DNA of 64,000 nucleotides from Planctomycetota bacterium. Its GTDB lineage: Bacteria; Planctomycetota; Phycisphaerae; Phycisphaerales; UBA1924. A program made the translations under genes and the position numbers. This document shows, piece after piece, positions 40,556 through 49,300 of this stretch. The notes beneath the pieces are model-generated. The model worked only from the letters and a program-made list of their open reading frames with translations. It did not search any database and was not told where the DNA came from. The stretch's first letter is position 1. Each line of letters opens with the position of its first letter. The DNA lies in NCBI GenBank assembly GCA_023432465.1, contig JAEYUO010000035.1:1-64000 (forward strand), in the 5' to 3' direction.

Positions 40556-42295
40556 ATGGAGACGTCGATGCGTTGCCTGATGGGATTGAAGCACCGTGAG
40601 CGGCTTGTGTCGTTCGTACCTCCCGGCGGCCGGATGCTGGAGTGGGGTGCGGGCGGTTCGACGGTGTGGCTTGCGCAGCATCTTCCGGAGGGCGCGACGC
40701 TGACGAGCATTGAGCATGACCGCGAGTGGTTCTATGAAGTGACGAATCACCTCAGCAACGGCGGCCGCGGCAAGCGGGAGAATGTGCGGATGCTGCTCCG
40801 CGAGCCGACGGGGCCGCTGGGCAAGAACGCGACGGCGGGGGAGGACGACCCGACGAACCTGCGGCCGTTTGTGGATGCGGTCGATGGAGAGCGGTTCGAT
40901 GTCATCCTGGTGGATGGATATGCGCGGGGCGCGTGCCTGGAGAAGGCGCGGAGCCTGCTGAACCCCGGCGGGGTGGTGGTTCTTCACGATGCGCAGCGCG
41001 AGTGGTATGACGACGGCAAGGCGCTGTTCACCGCTCGCGGGCACATGGGCTCGTGCCCGGATTACCCGGGCCCGGAGCTGTGGTGGGGCACGAACACGGG
41101 CGATGTTGCGTTCCGGCCGATTCGGGCCGCGCTCAATGAGAACGAAATGCCGGTGGTGGTGTGCTTCTTCACGCTGAACACGCCGTACGCAGAGGAGGCG
41201 AAGAAGCTGAAGGAATCGTGCATCCGACTGGGGCTGGATCACCGCATCGTCGGTGTGCAGCCGAGGGGCTCATGGGAGGCGAACTGCGCGTACAAGGCGA
41301 AGTTTGTCGAGGAATGGTGGCGGGCGCTGGGCCGGCCGGTGCTTTGGGCGGATGCGGATGCGATCGTGCGGCGAACGCCCGAACTCCTGCGCGGCATCGC
41401 GGCGGACTTTGCCGTGCACCGCGCGCTGGGGTGGATGTTCGCAAGCGGCACGGTGTTCTTCAACCAGACGCCGGAAGCTGAGGCACTGCTGGTGCGATGG
41501 CGCGAGCGGTGCGAAGCGGACCCGAAGACGTGGGACCAGGTGCATCTGGATGCGGCGTGGGAGGACATCGCGCTCACACTGCCGCTGGAGACGTTGTGGC
41601 TGCCGCGGGAGTACACGTACATCGCCGACCTTGAAGATGTCGCGATGACCGAGGACCCGGTCATCGAGCACACGCAGGCGTCGCGTCGGTACAAGGCGAC
41701 GGTGTCGGCGGGGGGCGGGGGCGCGGAGGTGCAGCCGGAGTACGCGGCGGACATCATCGCTGCGAGGCGTGCATCGCGAGCAAGGAGCACAGCGGGGGGG
41801 GCAGGGGGGGCAAACACGGCTGGACCGACGGGCGCAACGGGCGCGGGCACGAATGTTTCTGCTGCTGCAACGCCAGCGGCCGCACAGACCACGATGCGGG
41901 CGCGGGTGACGATGAAGCCCGAGGAGTTGCCTGCCGGAGTGAAGATCGCGATGGTCGATCGGCTTGCGCTGGAGTGCGTAGCGGGTGGCATCCGCCGCGT
42001 AGCGATCTATGGCGCGGGGAAGCACACGCAGGAGGTGGCGCTGTGGCCGCTGCTATCGCGCGGGATCGAGGTCGCGGCGATTCTGGATGATGCGCCCAAG
42101 GCGGCGACGCTGAACGACATCCCGGTGGTTCGGCCGGGCGAGTTCCACGAGCAGGTTGATGCGGTGGTTGTTTCGAGCGACTGGCGGGAAGAGCAGATCG
42201 GCGAGGCCGCGGAGCGTGTGTTCGGACCGCGGGGAGTGCCGGTGCTGCGGATCTACCGATGGGAGGCGAGGGGCGTGGAGGCGGCGCGAGCGTGA
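40556..42295 (+). CDS. Methyltransferase-like / glycosyltransferase-like fusion with C-terminal GAGxHT domain
   Basis: 579 residues with four parts. Residues about 15-170 are a Rossmann methyltransferase-like domain (GRMLEWGAGGSTVWLAQHL, FDVILVDGYARGACLEKA, GGVVVLHDAQ). Residues about 200-395 resemble a GT-A nucleotide-diphospho-sugar transferase: VVVCFFTLNTPYAEEAKKL, then PVLWADADAIVRRTPELL with a DAD metal motif and FASGTVFFNQTPEAEALL. A low-complexity Ala/Gly/Thr linker (about 405-450) leads to the shared domain at 480-572: RRVAIYGAGKHTQEVAL, VAAILDDAP, DIPVVRPGEF, VDAVVVSSD and GVPVLRIYR. ATG 40556 has GGGAA 5 bases upstream. The 3' end overlaps the convergent glycosyltransferase gene by 43 bases. 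Confidence 0.78.
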   Translation: METSMRCLMGLKHRERLVSFVPPGGRMLEWGAGGSTVWLAQHLPEGATLTSIEHDREWFYEVTNHLSNGGRGKRENVRMLLREPTGPLGKNATAGEDDPTNLRPFVDAVDGERFDVILVDGYARGACLEKARSLLNPGGVVVLHDAQREWYDDGKALFTARGHMGSCPDYPGPELWWGTNTGDVAFRPIRAALNENEMPVVVCFFTLNTPYAEEAKKLKESCIRLGLDHRIVGVQPRGSWEANCAYKAKFVEEWWRALGRPVLWADADAIVRRTPELLRGIAADFAVHRALGWMFASGTVFFNQTPEAEALLVRWRERCEADPKTWDQVHLDAAWEDIALTLPLETLWLPREYTYIADLEDVAMTEDPVIEHTQASRRYKATVSAGGGGAEVQPEYAADIIAARRASRARSTAGGAGGANTAGPTGATGAGTNVSAAATPAAAQTTMRARVTMKPEELPAGVKIAMVDRLALECVAGGIRRVAIYGAGKHTQEVALWPLLSRGIEVAAILDDAPKAATLNDIPVVRPGEFHEQVDAVVVSSDWREEQIGEAAERVFGPRGVPVLRIYRWEARGVEAARA

Positions 42296-43485
42296 GCGCC
42301 TGGCGCGTGTTCGGCAAGCACCTGCTCGTGCACCTGCCAGAAATGATCGAATGAACGGCGGATGCTCATGGCGGCCATCTTGGCCTTGCCTGCTTCGCCC
42401 ATGCGCAGGCGGAGCGGCGCATCGCATGCGAGCTGCGCAATGGTCTGCACCCATCGGCCGTGTGCGGCCGGAGTTGCCGGCAGGACGAAGCCGGTGATGC
42501 CGTCATCGACGACTTCCGAAGGGCCGCCCTGGTCGGTGACGATCACGGGGAGGCCGACGCACTGCGACTCCATGACGACCTGACCGAGTGTGTCAGTCGT
42601 TGACGAGAAAATGAACAGATCGCTGGAGGCGTAGATGGTGGAGAGTTCCTCGCCGTGGCGGAAGCCGAGGAAGACCGCGTCGTGCGCGGCGAGTTCGGCG
42701 GCCATCTGCGAGCGGTAGGGGCCATCGCCGACGATGATCAACTGGGCATCGATGCCGCGGGCCTGGCAGGCATCGCGCGCGGCGGGCCAGACTCTTGTGA
42801 GCATCGGCAGGTTCTTTTCGATGCTGACGCGACCGACATAGAGAGCCTTCACGCTCTGTCGGCGCACACCCAGCGGCGCGAGACGATGCCAGACATCGCC
42901 AGATTCATCCCTGAAGCGAGCGTCGAAGACGGTGGTGTCGATTCCGGGGAGAAGCCTGATGATGCGCTCGCGGCGGATTCCCAGCCGCTGCATGCTGTCG
43001 GCGTAGTCCATCGAGCGGGTGAACATGCGCGAGAAGCGGCGATAGAACCAGGACATGTGCGCCGCGCACAGCCAGGTGAAGACCGGGAGATCGAAGAGGT
43101 GATCGATGTATGCGGGGAAGTCGGTGTGGTAGGTGCCGATCAGCGGGAGGCCGTGCATCGCGGCGAAGCGGCGGCCGAGTGTTCCGACCGGACCGGGCGT
43201 GGAAACATGAACAACATCGGGCGCGAGTCGCGCGGCCGTGCGGAACATCTCGCCGCGGCGGGGGATTGCGAGCTCGAGCTGCGGATACCCGGGCATCGGC
43301 CGGGCGTATCGGGGAGGGAGATTGTGAATGAACGGCCGATCCCCATCGGCGGGAGCAGGCAGGCGCGTGCTGGTGATGATGTGCAGTTCGCGGCCTGCTG
43401 CCGCGGCCTGATCGCCGACGTTGCGGATGAAGCGAGAGACACCGTTGACATCATTGAGCGTGTCGGTGAAGAGCAGCAGCCGCAT
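42253..43485 (-). CDS. GT4-type glycosyltransferase
   Basis: 410 residues. A GT-B glycosyltransferase of the GT4 (mannosyl/glycolipid) type: LFTDTLNDVNGVSRFIRNVG as acceptor loop, GTYHTDFPAYIDHLF, LYVGRVSIEKNLPMLTRVW, IIVGDGPY near 243 and SSTTDTLGQVVMESQCVGLP (signature with E-x7-E) near 295-315. The GTYHTDFPAYI stretch is close to the glycolipid mannosyltransferase subgroup, so a membrane lipid or glycan primer is a possible acceptor. It does not carry the shared Rossmann-like domain. It is co-directional with and 62 bases downstream of the membrane-fusion gene. Confidence 0.9.
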   Translation of the reverse strand: MRLLLFTDTLNDVNGVSRFIRNVGDQAAAAGRELHIITSTRLPAPADGDRPFIHNLPPRYARPMPGYPQLELAIPRRGEMFRTAARLAPDVVHVSTPGPVGTLGRRFAAMHGLPLIGTYHTDFPAYIDHLFDLPVFTWLCAAHMSWFYRRFSRMFTRSMDYADSMQRLGIRRERIIRLLPGIDTTVFDARFRDESGDVWHRLAPLGVRRQSVKALYVGRVSIEKNLPMLTRVWPAARDACQARGIDAQLIIVGDGPYRSQMAAELAAHDAVFLGFRHGEELSTIYASSDLFIFSSTTDTLGQVVMESQCVGLPVIVTDQGGPSEVVDDGITGFVLPATPAAHGRWVQTIAQLACDAPLRLRMGEAGKAKMAAMSIRRSFDHFWQVHEQVLAEHAPGAHARAASTPLASHR

Positions 43486-43547
43486 CGGCAGAGCGTACCT
43501 CCACGCGGGCAGGAGCGTCGCTCGCTTGATGGATCTTTACCAACACG

Positions 43548-45449
43548 TCACTTCGAAGCTGGCGCCTGGGCGGGAGTCTCGGAAGGGGTCGCGGCCGCCG
43601 CGGGCTCGGCCTTCGCGGATGTCTCGGCAGGTTCCGCGGTGGCCGGTTCCGTGCTCGCGGCGTCATCGGCAGCCTCGCCGCTGTCAGCGGGCGGGTCGAT
43701 ATCGTCCGGGCGCGCACCCGGCCGTGCGGTGGGTCGGCGGTCGCCCGGGTCGCCGGGTCCCCGCGGGCGACCGGCGCGCCCGTCGGAATCGGGCGTCCAG
43801 TTGGCGGGGACGATCTGGCCGTCATCGGTGAACTTCAGCCCCGCCGCGGTGAGCTCTGCCTGCTGCCACGCGCCCGCGAGGACTTCGCCCGGCTCGGGCC
43901 GACGGACCAGCACTCGCTCGCCCTCTTTCAATCCAGCACGGATCTCGGCGTAACGATCCGACCGCTGGCCCAGCAGGACCGGGCGGCGGATGTAGCGGGA
44001 GTTGCTGCCTTGGCCGGTCTGCTGCACGTGCACGAAGCGGACCGGGCCTTCGTTGAACACCGCCTGAACGGGGACAACAAGGGCCTCTGCAACATTGCCG
44101 AGGATGATCTCGGCCTCACAGCGCATCGAGGGCTTGAGCAGCTCGCTGCGGCCATCGGACACCGATTCCCGGTCGAGTGCGATGCGGACCGTGTACTCGC
44201 GAAGATTGGGGTCCATCCAGCGGGATGTCTGCTCCGCCAGGACGCCGATCGACTCGACGCGCCCGAAGAAGCGGAGATCGCTTACGGCATCCACTTTGAT
44301 GTTCACCTGCTGCCCAGGCTTGATTCGTCCTGCAAGGCTCTCGTGGACCTTCACGGCGGCGATCATCTCGCTCGTATCAGGAAGCACAATCAGGAGCTGG
44401 TTGGGGTAGACCCGAGAGCCGACCTGCATCGGGCCGTCATCGTTGCCCCAGCGGGACTGCTCGATCGAGCTGCCGTACACCACGAGCCCATCGGACGGCG
44501 CGGTGACCGTCGCCGCGGCGAGCTGTTCACGAAGCTTGGCGAGCTTCTGCTCGCGGATCGCCAGCGCCTGACGTTTGTTGTTGCGGTCCGCCTCCTTGCT
44601 CGCAAGGCGGCTGGCGTTCTGCCGGTGGACGCGCTCCACCTCGGCCTTCGCCTCTTCGACGTCAGAGAGCTTCTGACGCTCATCGCGGGTGTATTCGAAC
44701 TCCTCGTACACTTCCTGCGAGAGCTGGTGCTTGAGCAGATCGGCCTTGGATTGCTCCCAGGCAAGCTCGTCCTGCTTGAGCAGATCGAGACTGTAGTACC
44801 CACGTTCCTGCAGGCTCCTGCTCTTCTCGAGCTTCTCGCGGAGCCGGACTTCTTCCTTCGTTGCGCGCTCGAGGCTGTGCTGAAGCTCCAGCCGCTTGCT
44901 CTTGACCTCGCCTGACCGCCACTTTTCAAGGTCGAGATTCGCAAGCGCCAGCTTGAGGTTGGCCGCGCGAACCGATGACTCGTTCTCCGAGACCTGGATT
45001 GCGTAGCCCTCTTCGGCCTCGACGAGCGCCGCCCGCGCCGACTCGATCGCCAGCGACTCCTCGTCGAGTCGTTCGACCATCGGTTCGGCGTTGAGCTTGA
45101 CAAGCACCTCTCCCGCCCGGACACGCCGGCCCTCGGGGATGATGTCGATGATCGTGGTGTCCGAGTCGATGCGGTTGCGAAGCTCGATCTGGTTGCGGGT
45201 GCGCAGCTCCCCGGTCGCCGTCGTTGTAACGTCGAAGTTCAGCAGTGTTGCTGTGAAGACATCGACCGACTGCCTCGACGGGACCGCGCCCTTTGCCGGC
45301 TGCGGCGCTGAGGGCTTGCCCGAGAATGCCATGAGCGCGCCGACCCCCAGAACAATCCCCGCTCCGATTGCCACGGAGATCACCGTCTTCCGGAGAGCGG
45401 CCGCCCGGCGGCGGGAGGTTCGATCAAGCGCGTTTGTTCGGTCTGCCAT
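43548..45449 (-). CDS. Membrane fusion protein (periplasmic adaptor, HlyD/RND type)
   Basis: 633 residues. The adaptor bridges an inner-membrane transporter and the cell exterior. One membrane anchor (VISVAIGAGIVLGVGALMAF, about 23-42) is followed by a biotinyl-lipoyl half, a long alpha-helical hairpin (about 130-325, with heptads and charged residues), the second lipoyl half (VTAPSDGLVVYGSS) and a beta-barrel domain. The C-terminal 80 residues are Pro/Ala/Glu-rich and disordered. ATG 45449 has GAGGAG 4 bases upstream. No transporter or outer-membrane channel gene is adjacent in the window, so the transported substrate is unknown; glycan export is only a guess from position. Confidence 0.85.
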   Translation of the reverse strand: MADRTNALDRTSRRRAAALRKTVISVAIGAGIVLGVGALMAFSGKPSAPQPAKGAVPSRQSVDVFTATLLNFDVTTTATGELRTRNQIELRNRIDSDTTIIDIIPEGRRVRAGEVLVKLNAEPMVERLDEESLAIESARAALVEAEEGYAIQVSENESSVRAANLKLALANLDLEKWRSGEVKSKRLELQHSLERATKEEVRLREKLEKSRSLQERGYYSLDLLKQDELAWEQSKADLLKHQLSQEVYEEFEYTRDERQKLSDVEEAKAEVERVHRQNASRLASKEADRNNKRQALAIREQKLAKLREQLAAATVTAPSDGLVVYGSSIEQSRWGNDDGPMQVGSRVYPNQLLIVLPDTSEMIAAVKVHESLAGRIKPGQQVNIKVDAVSDLRFFGRVESIGVLAEQTSRWMDPNLREYTVRIALDRESVSDGRSELLKPSMRCEAEIILGNVAEALVVPVQAVFNEGPVRFVHVQQTGQGSNSRYIRRPVLLGQRSDRYAEIRAGLKEGERVLVRRPEPGEVLAGAWQQAELTAAGLKFTDDGQIVPANWTPDSDGRAGRPRGPGDPGDRRPTARPGARPDDIDPPADSGEAADDAASTEPATAEPAETSAKAEPAAAATPSETPAQAPASK

Positions 45450-45634
45450 CACACTCCTCTATCCTCTGTTCGTCGCGGGTCGGATTCGCTTTCGCATGGA
45501 TCGGCTCTCTGATCTTGAACCGGCCAATCGACGCGAGGTTGTTCGGATTGCCGGAAAAAACACGAACATCGCGACCTTTCCATTCGACGAAACCCGGCCT
45601 CGGCAATCCCTTTACGGACCATACGCTCCAAGTC

Positions 45635-46360
45635 ATGTCCGGTCCCCTCAGATCTCTTGCGCGCGGCCGCGCAGTTCTCTTCGTGGTTGCTGCGCCGGTC
45701 GAAGCCGCTGCCGTCCGCGCGGCCTTCGCGGCGGACCCGCCCCCCCCGGGCGAGCGACAGTCGATGGATTGGCCGCTGGAGATCCTGCGACCGGGGGTGG
45801 AACTCCTCATCACGGGCGTGGGAAAAGTCAATGCGGCTGCGGCGATTGCGCACCGGGCGGATCCCTCAAGGCATGGACTGGTGGTGAACCTCGGGATCTG
45901 CGGGGCATTGAAGCCCCTCTCGGAGTTGGCTCTGAGGTCGGTGGTGCTGGCCAGTACGAGTGTCTATGCAGATGAGGGCGTGGCCACGCCGAGCGGATTC
46001 CAGAGCCTGCCCGAAATGGGGTTTCCTCTCGGGCCGTTCGCCGGCCCAGGTGTCGATGGGGACCCCGCGCTGCTCGACATCTTGCGACCATTGGCGCAAG
46101 CGATCGGTCCGATCGCGACGGTCTCGACGTGCTCCGGCACCGATGCCCTTGCGCGGGAAGTTGCCGGGCGTACCGGGGCGATCGCCGAGGGCATGGAGGG
46201 CGCTGCGCTCGCGCACACGCTTGCCCGCCTCCACCCGGAGATTCCGTTCGCCGAGCTCCGCGTCGTCAGCAACTCAACGGGCGATCGGCCCGGGCAGCAA
46301 TGGGACCTTCGCGGTTCGCTCGCACGCCTGACCGGACTTGTTGACGAGATGCTCACCTGA
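45635..46360 (+). CDS. mqnB: Futalosine hydrolase-like nucleosidase
   Basis: 241 residues, nucleoside phosphorylase superfamily. The family traits are an N-terminal AAPVEAAAVRAAF, TGVGKVNAAAAI near 67, NLGICGALKPLS near 86, then CSGTDALARE and EGMEGAALAHTLA (the latter two are the nucleoside/ribose-binding stretches near 167-200), and VSNSTGDRPGQQWDL, which fits MqnB better than MTA/SAH nucleosidase. MqnB splits futalosine to hypoxanthine and dehypoxanthine futalosine in the alternative menaquinone pathway. Other mqn genes are not in the window, so the name rests on motifs alone. It is divergent from the membrane-fusion gene. Confidence 0.75.
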   Translation: MSGPLRSLARGRAVLFVVAAPVEAAAVRAAFAADPPPPGERQSMDWPLEILRPGVELLITGVGKVNAAAAIAHRADPSRHGLVVNLGICGALKPLSELALRSVVLASTSVYADEGVATPSGFQSLPEMGFPLGPFAGPGVDGDPALLDILRPLAQAIGPIATVSTCSGTDALAREVAGRTGAIAEGMEGAALAHTLARLHPEIPFAELRVVSNSTGDRPGQQWDLRGSLARLTGLVDEMLT

Positions 46361-46548
46361 CCGGTTCTCGGACCGAGGGGTCGACATGCGCGGTTGCGCG
46401 GTCTGGTCCGGCTGCTCCATGGGGACGGTCCATTCCGTCGTCCCCCCTCAACAACCCATCTCAACACGCCGCCGCCGCGCGTCGATCCACGAGTGACAGA
46501 GTGTGCGAGCCCCTGCCGGGTCCGCGCTCCGTACGGAGGCTGTGCGAT

Positions 46549-47850
46549 ATGGCGTTCTCGTTCGGTCGCATGAAGACTGCTGCCCTTGGGCACTTCGCGG
46601 GAGGCACCCTCCCGATCGCGATCGACTTTGGCGTGTCCAGCCTCAAGATCCTTCAGATCGAGGGGGGAGACACCCCGTCGCTGATCGCCGCCGCCGCCGC
46701 CGAGGTTCCGGACGGCATCCGCGACGATGCGGCCAAGCGGTTCGCGTGGCAGTTCCAGGCGCTGCCGAAGGTCATCCGGGCCGCGGGGTTCAAGGGGCGC
46801 CGCGCCGTCTGTGCGATTCCCGCTGCCCAGATGTTCTGCAAGCACATGCAGTTCCCGCGTTCCGACGGCGTTGATCTCAAATCGCTCGTCGAGGCGGCTG
46901 TCCCGCAGCACCTTGAGTGCATGCCCGAGACGTTGATCTACCGCCACGTGCTCGTCGAGGGCGCATCGCCGCAGGGCGCTGCGCCCGGAAGCAAGTCCGA
47001 AGTCATCTGCCTTGCCGCGGCCCGAGACCTGGTGTCGCGGATGATGCAGACTGTTCGCGATGCACGCCTGGAGTGTGTCGGCATGCAGCCCGAGTTCACG
47101 GCCGCGCTCGCGGCGTTTGGCCACGTCAACCGCCGGGCCGAGGACGCCACAACGGGCACCCTCTATCTCGACCTTGCGCACGGAACGACCAAGGTGATGA
47201 TCGGTCACGGATCAAACCTGGTCTTCGCCAAGTCGATCCCGATGGCCGGACGTGAACTTGACAGCGCGGTCGCTCGAACGCTCGACATCGATATCCCCGC
47301 TGCGCGAGCCCGGCGGCTTGCTTCCGCGGAGTTGGTCACCATCCCCGCGCCAGGCCCGAAGACTCCCTGCGCAGCCGGGCTTGCGATGATCGCCTCCGGC
47401 GGACAGCGCGCACGATCGATCGGGAGCGAGCAAGCCGACGCCGAGTCCGAGACGGCGACGGCGGAAGAGGAGCGCCGCTCCGGCATGACGCCCATCGGCT
47501 TCACCACGGACATCCGCCTGCAGCCCGCGGCACCGGTCATCGGCCCTGAGTTTGATCTCACCGATCAGCTGGAGATTCTGACCGACGAGATCGCCGGGTG
47601 CATGCGGTACTACGAAGCGATCTTCCCCGGCAAACGCGTCCAGCGAGCGATCTTCGTCGGTGGTGAGTCACGCCATCGCGGCCTGTGCCAGCACATCGCC
47701 AGGCGTCTCAGGCTCCCTGCACAGGTCGCTGATCCTCTGGCCCGCATGGCCCGCACGGGCAAGGAGCCCTGCGCGGGAGTGGACTTCTCGCAGCCGCAGC
47801 CCGGCTGGGCGGTCGCCTTCGGTCTCTCGTTGTGTCCCACCGATCTTTGA
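46549..47850 (+). CDS. pilM: Type IV pilus assembly protein PilM
   Basis: 433 residues. PilM is an actin-like cytoplasmic ATP-binding protein that docks to the N-terminus of PilN and links the alignment subcomplex to the motor. The FtsA/actin-type fold is seen in PIAIDFGVSSLKILQIEGG near 22, the SHS2-like middle (LKSLVEAAVPQHLECMPE), and TGTLYLDLAHGTTKVMIGHG near 205. An insertion of about 60 residues, Ala/Glu-rich near 285-325, interrupts the last third. ATG 46549 is set by GGAGG 9 bases upstream. First gene of a pilM-N-O-P-B operon. Confidence 0.88.
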   Translation: MAFSFGRMKTAALGHFAGGTLPIAIDFGVSSLKILQIEGGDTPSLIAAAAAEVPDGIRDDAAKRFAWQFQALPKVIRAAGFKGRRAVCAIPAAQMFCKHMQFPRSDGVDLKSLVEAAVPQHLECMPETLIYRHVLVEGASPQGAAPGSKSEVICLAAARDLVSRMMQTVRDARLECVGMQPEFTAALAAFGHVNRRAEDATTGTLYLDLAHGTTKVMIGHGSNLVFAKSIPMAGRELDSAVARTLDIDIPAARARRLASAELVTIPAPGPKTPCAAGLAMIASGGQRARSIGSEQADAESETATAEEERRSGMTPIGFTTDIRLQPAAPVIGPEFDLTDQLEILTDEIAGCMRYYEAIFPGKRVQRAIFVGGESRHRGLCQHIARRLRLPAQVADPLARMARTGKEPCAGVDFSQPQPGWAVAFGLSLCPTDL

Positions 47851-47885
47851 CGCTTTATCCGTCGCGCAGCGATCAGGAGCCTCTC

Positions 47886-48755
47886 ATGGCCTTTTACAAT
47901 CGTCGCCCGGGCATGGGCGGGTCCTTCCTTCCTGAGGACTACATCGAGAAGAAGGCGGAGAACCGGAACCTCGCGATCGCGGTGTTCCTGTTCGTCGTCG
48001 TCACCCTTGGCGTCGTGGGCGCGTTCTTCGTGACCAACCGCCAGTGGACCACGGTCAAGCAGCGGCAGCAGGAGATCAATCAGGAGTACGCGACCGAGAC
48101 CAAGAAGATCGAGCAGCTCAAGGTCCTGGAGGCCCAGAAGCAGGAGATGCTCGACAAGGCCGAGGTGACCACGGCTCTGATCGAGAAGGTCCCCCGCTCG
48201 ATCCTCCTGGCCGAGATGATCAACCGCATGCCCCAGAACCTCACGCTGACCGAGTTGAACCTCAAGAGCAAGCGCATCGTCGAGGTCAAGCCGCCGACCA
48301 AGGGCCCCACCGCCAAGGGCAACCAGACCCGCTCGCTTGCCTCGGCACGTCCGGGCGGCAAGGCCGGAAAGGAAGTCGAGAAGGTGGAGCCGCCCAAGCC
48401 GCAGGCGCCGCGCTTCGAGTTCAAGCTCGAGATTCTCGGCCTGGCCGGCGCGGATGAGGAAGTCGCCGACTACCACCGCGCCCTGAGCGATTGCCCACTG
48501 CTCGACAAAGTCGAGATCCTGTACTCCGGCGACGTCAAGATCGAGGACGTTCGCATGCGGAAGTTCCGCATCGAGGCCTCGCTCCGCACGAACGCCGATG
48601 CACGCCACATCGAGCCCCTGCAGGTGCCGCGATTGCCGCCCCGCCCCGGCACTTCCAGCGCGACACGCACGCTCACGGTGGACCCGATGGACCCGACCCA
48701 GCCTCGCGAGCTGACCGATGCCGCGACCGCCGCTGTTGAAGGAGACAAGCAGTGA
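47886..48755 (+). CDS. pilN: Type IV pilus assembly protein PilN
   Basis: 289 residues, larger than usual PilN (about 180-200). A short cytoplasmic N-terminus (FYNRRPGMGGSFLPEDYIE) that could bind PilM is followed by one membrane helix (LAIAVFLFVVVTLGVVGAFF, about 29-48), a coiled-coil (about 55-110) and a ferredoxin-like domain (RFEFKLEILGLAGADEEVAD near 180). A basic, Pro-rich stretch near 138-175 accounts for much of the extra length. AGGAG lies 6 bases before the ATG. The stop overlaps the next start. Confidence 0.85.
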   Translation: MAFYNRRPGMGGSFLPEDYIEKKAENRNLAIAVFLFVVVTLGVVGAFFVTNRQWTTVKQRQQEINQEYATETKKIEQLKVLEAQKQEMLDKAEVTTALIEKVPRSILLAEMINRMPQNLTLTELNLKSKRIVEVKPPTKGPTAKGNQTRSLASARPGGKAGKEVEKVEPPKPQAPRFEFKLEILGLAGADEEVADYHRALSDCPLLDKVEILYSGDVKIEDVRMRKFRIEASLRTNADARHIEPLQVPRLPPRPGTSSATRTLTVDPMDPTQPRELTDAATAAVEGDKQ

Positions 48756-49300
48756 ACACCGCCATCCGGCAGCTCCTGTTCTTCGCCGTGCTTCTCGCAC
48801 TCCCCATTGCTTCGTACTTCTTTGTCTTCAAGCCGCAGAACTTGGAGATCGAGAAGGCCAAGAAGGAGATCGAGCACAAGCAGGCCATGCTCGACAAGCT
48901 GCGCCAGGCAACGGCCCAGACCGATGACCTCGCCCGCGCCAACGACCAGGTGAAGCAGGCGATCGACGCGATCCAGGCCCGCCTGCCCGGCACCAAGGAG
49001 ATGGACAACGTTCTGCGTCAGGTCTCGGGGCTTGCAGGCAAGAGCAGCCTCCGCGTCCCGCAGTTCAAGAAGTCCGACAAGATCTCCCCCGCCGGTCTCG
49101 CGATGGAGCAGCCCATCGATATCGAGATCACCGGCGACTTCGACGGCTTCTACCAGTTCCTGCTGGAGCTCGAGCAGCTGCCGCGCATCATGCGCATCCC
49201 TGACTTCTCGATCGTCCGCTCCGACAAGGTTGACGGCGAGATGAAGACCAAGCTCGTGCTCTCGATCTATTACGAAGGCGAACGGAGTGATCACCAGTGA
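48752..49300 (+). CDS. pilO: Type IV pilus assembly protein PilO
   Basis: 182 residues with a GTG start overlapping the pilN stop by 4 bases. One membrane helix (LLFFAVLLALPIASYFFVF, about 8-26) is followed by a coiled-coil (EIEKAKKEIEHKQAMLDKL) and a ferredoxin-like domain ending GDFDGFYQFLLELEQLPR and IYYEGER, a hallmark of PilO. It pairs with PilN in the periplasmic alignment ring. Confidence 0.9.
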   Translation: MNTAIRQLLFFAVLLALPIASYFFVFKPQNLEIEKAKKEIEHKQAMLDKLRQATAQTDDLARANDQVKQAIDAIQARLPGTKEMDNVLRQVSGLAGKSSLRVPQFKKSDKISPAGLAMEQPIDIEITGDFDGFYQFLLELEQLPRIMRIPDFSIVRSDKVDGEMKTKLVLSIYYEGERSDHQ

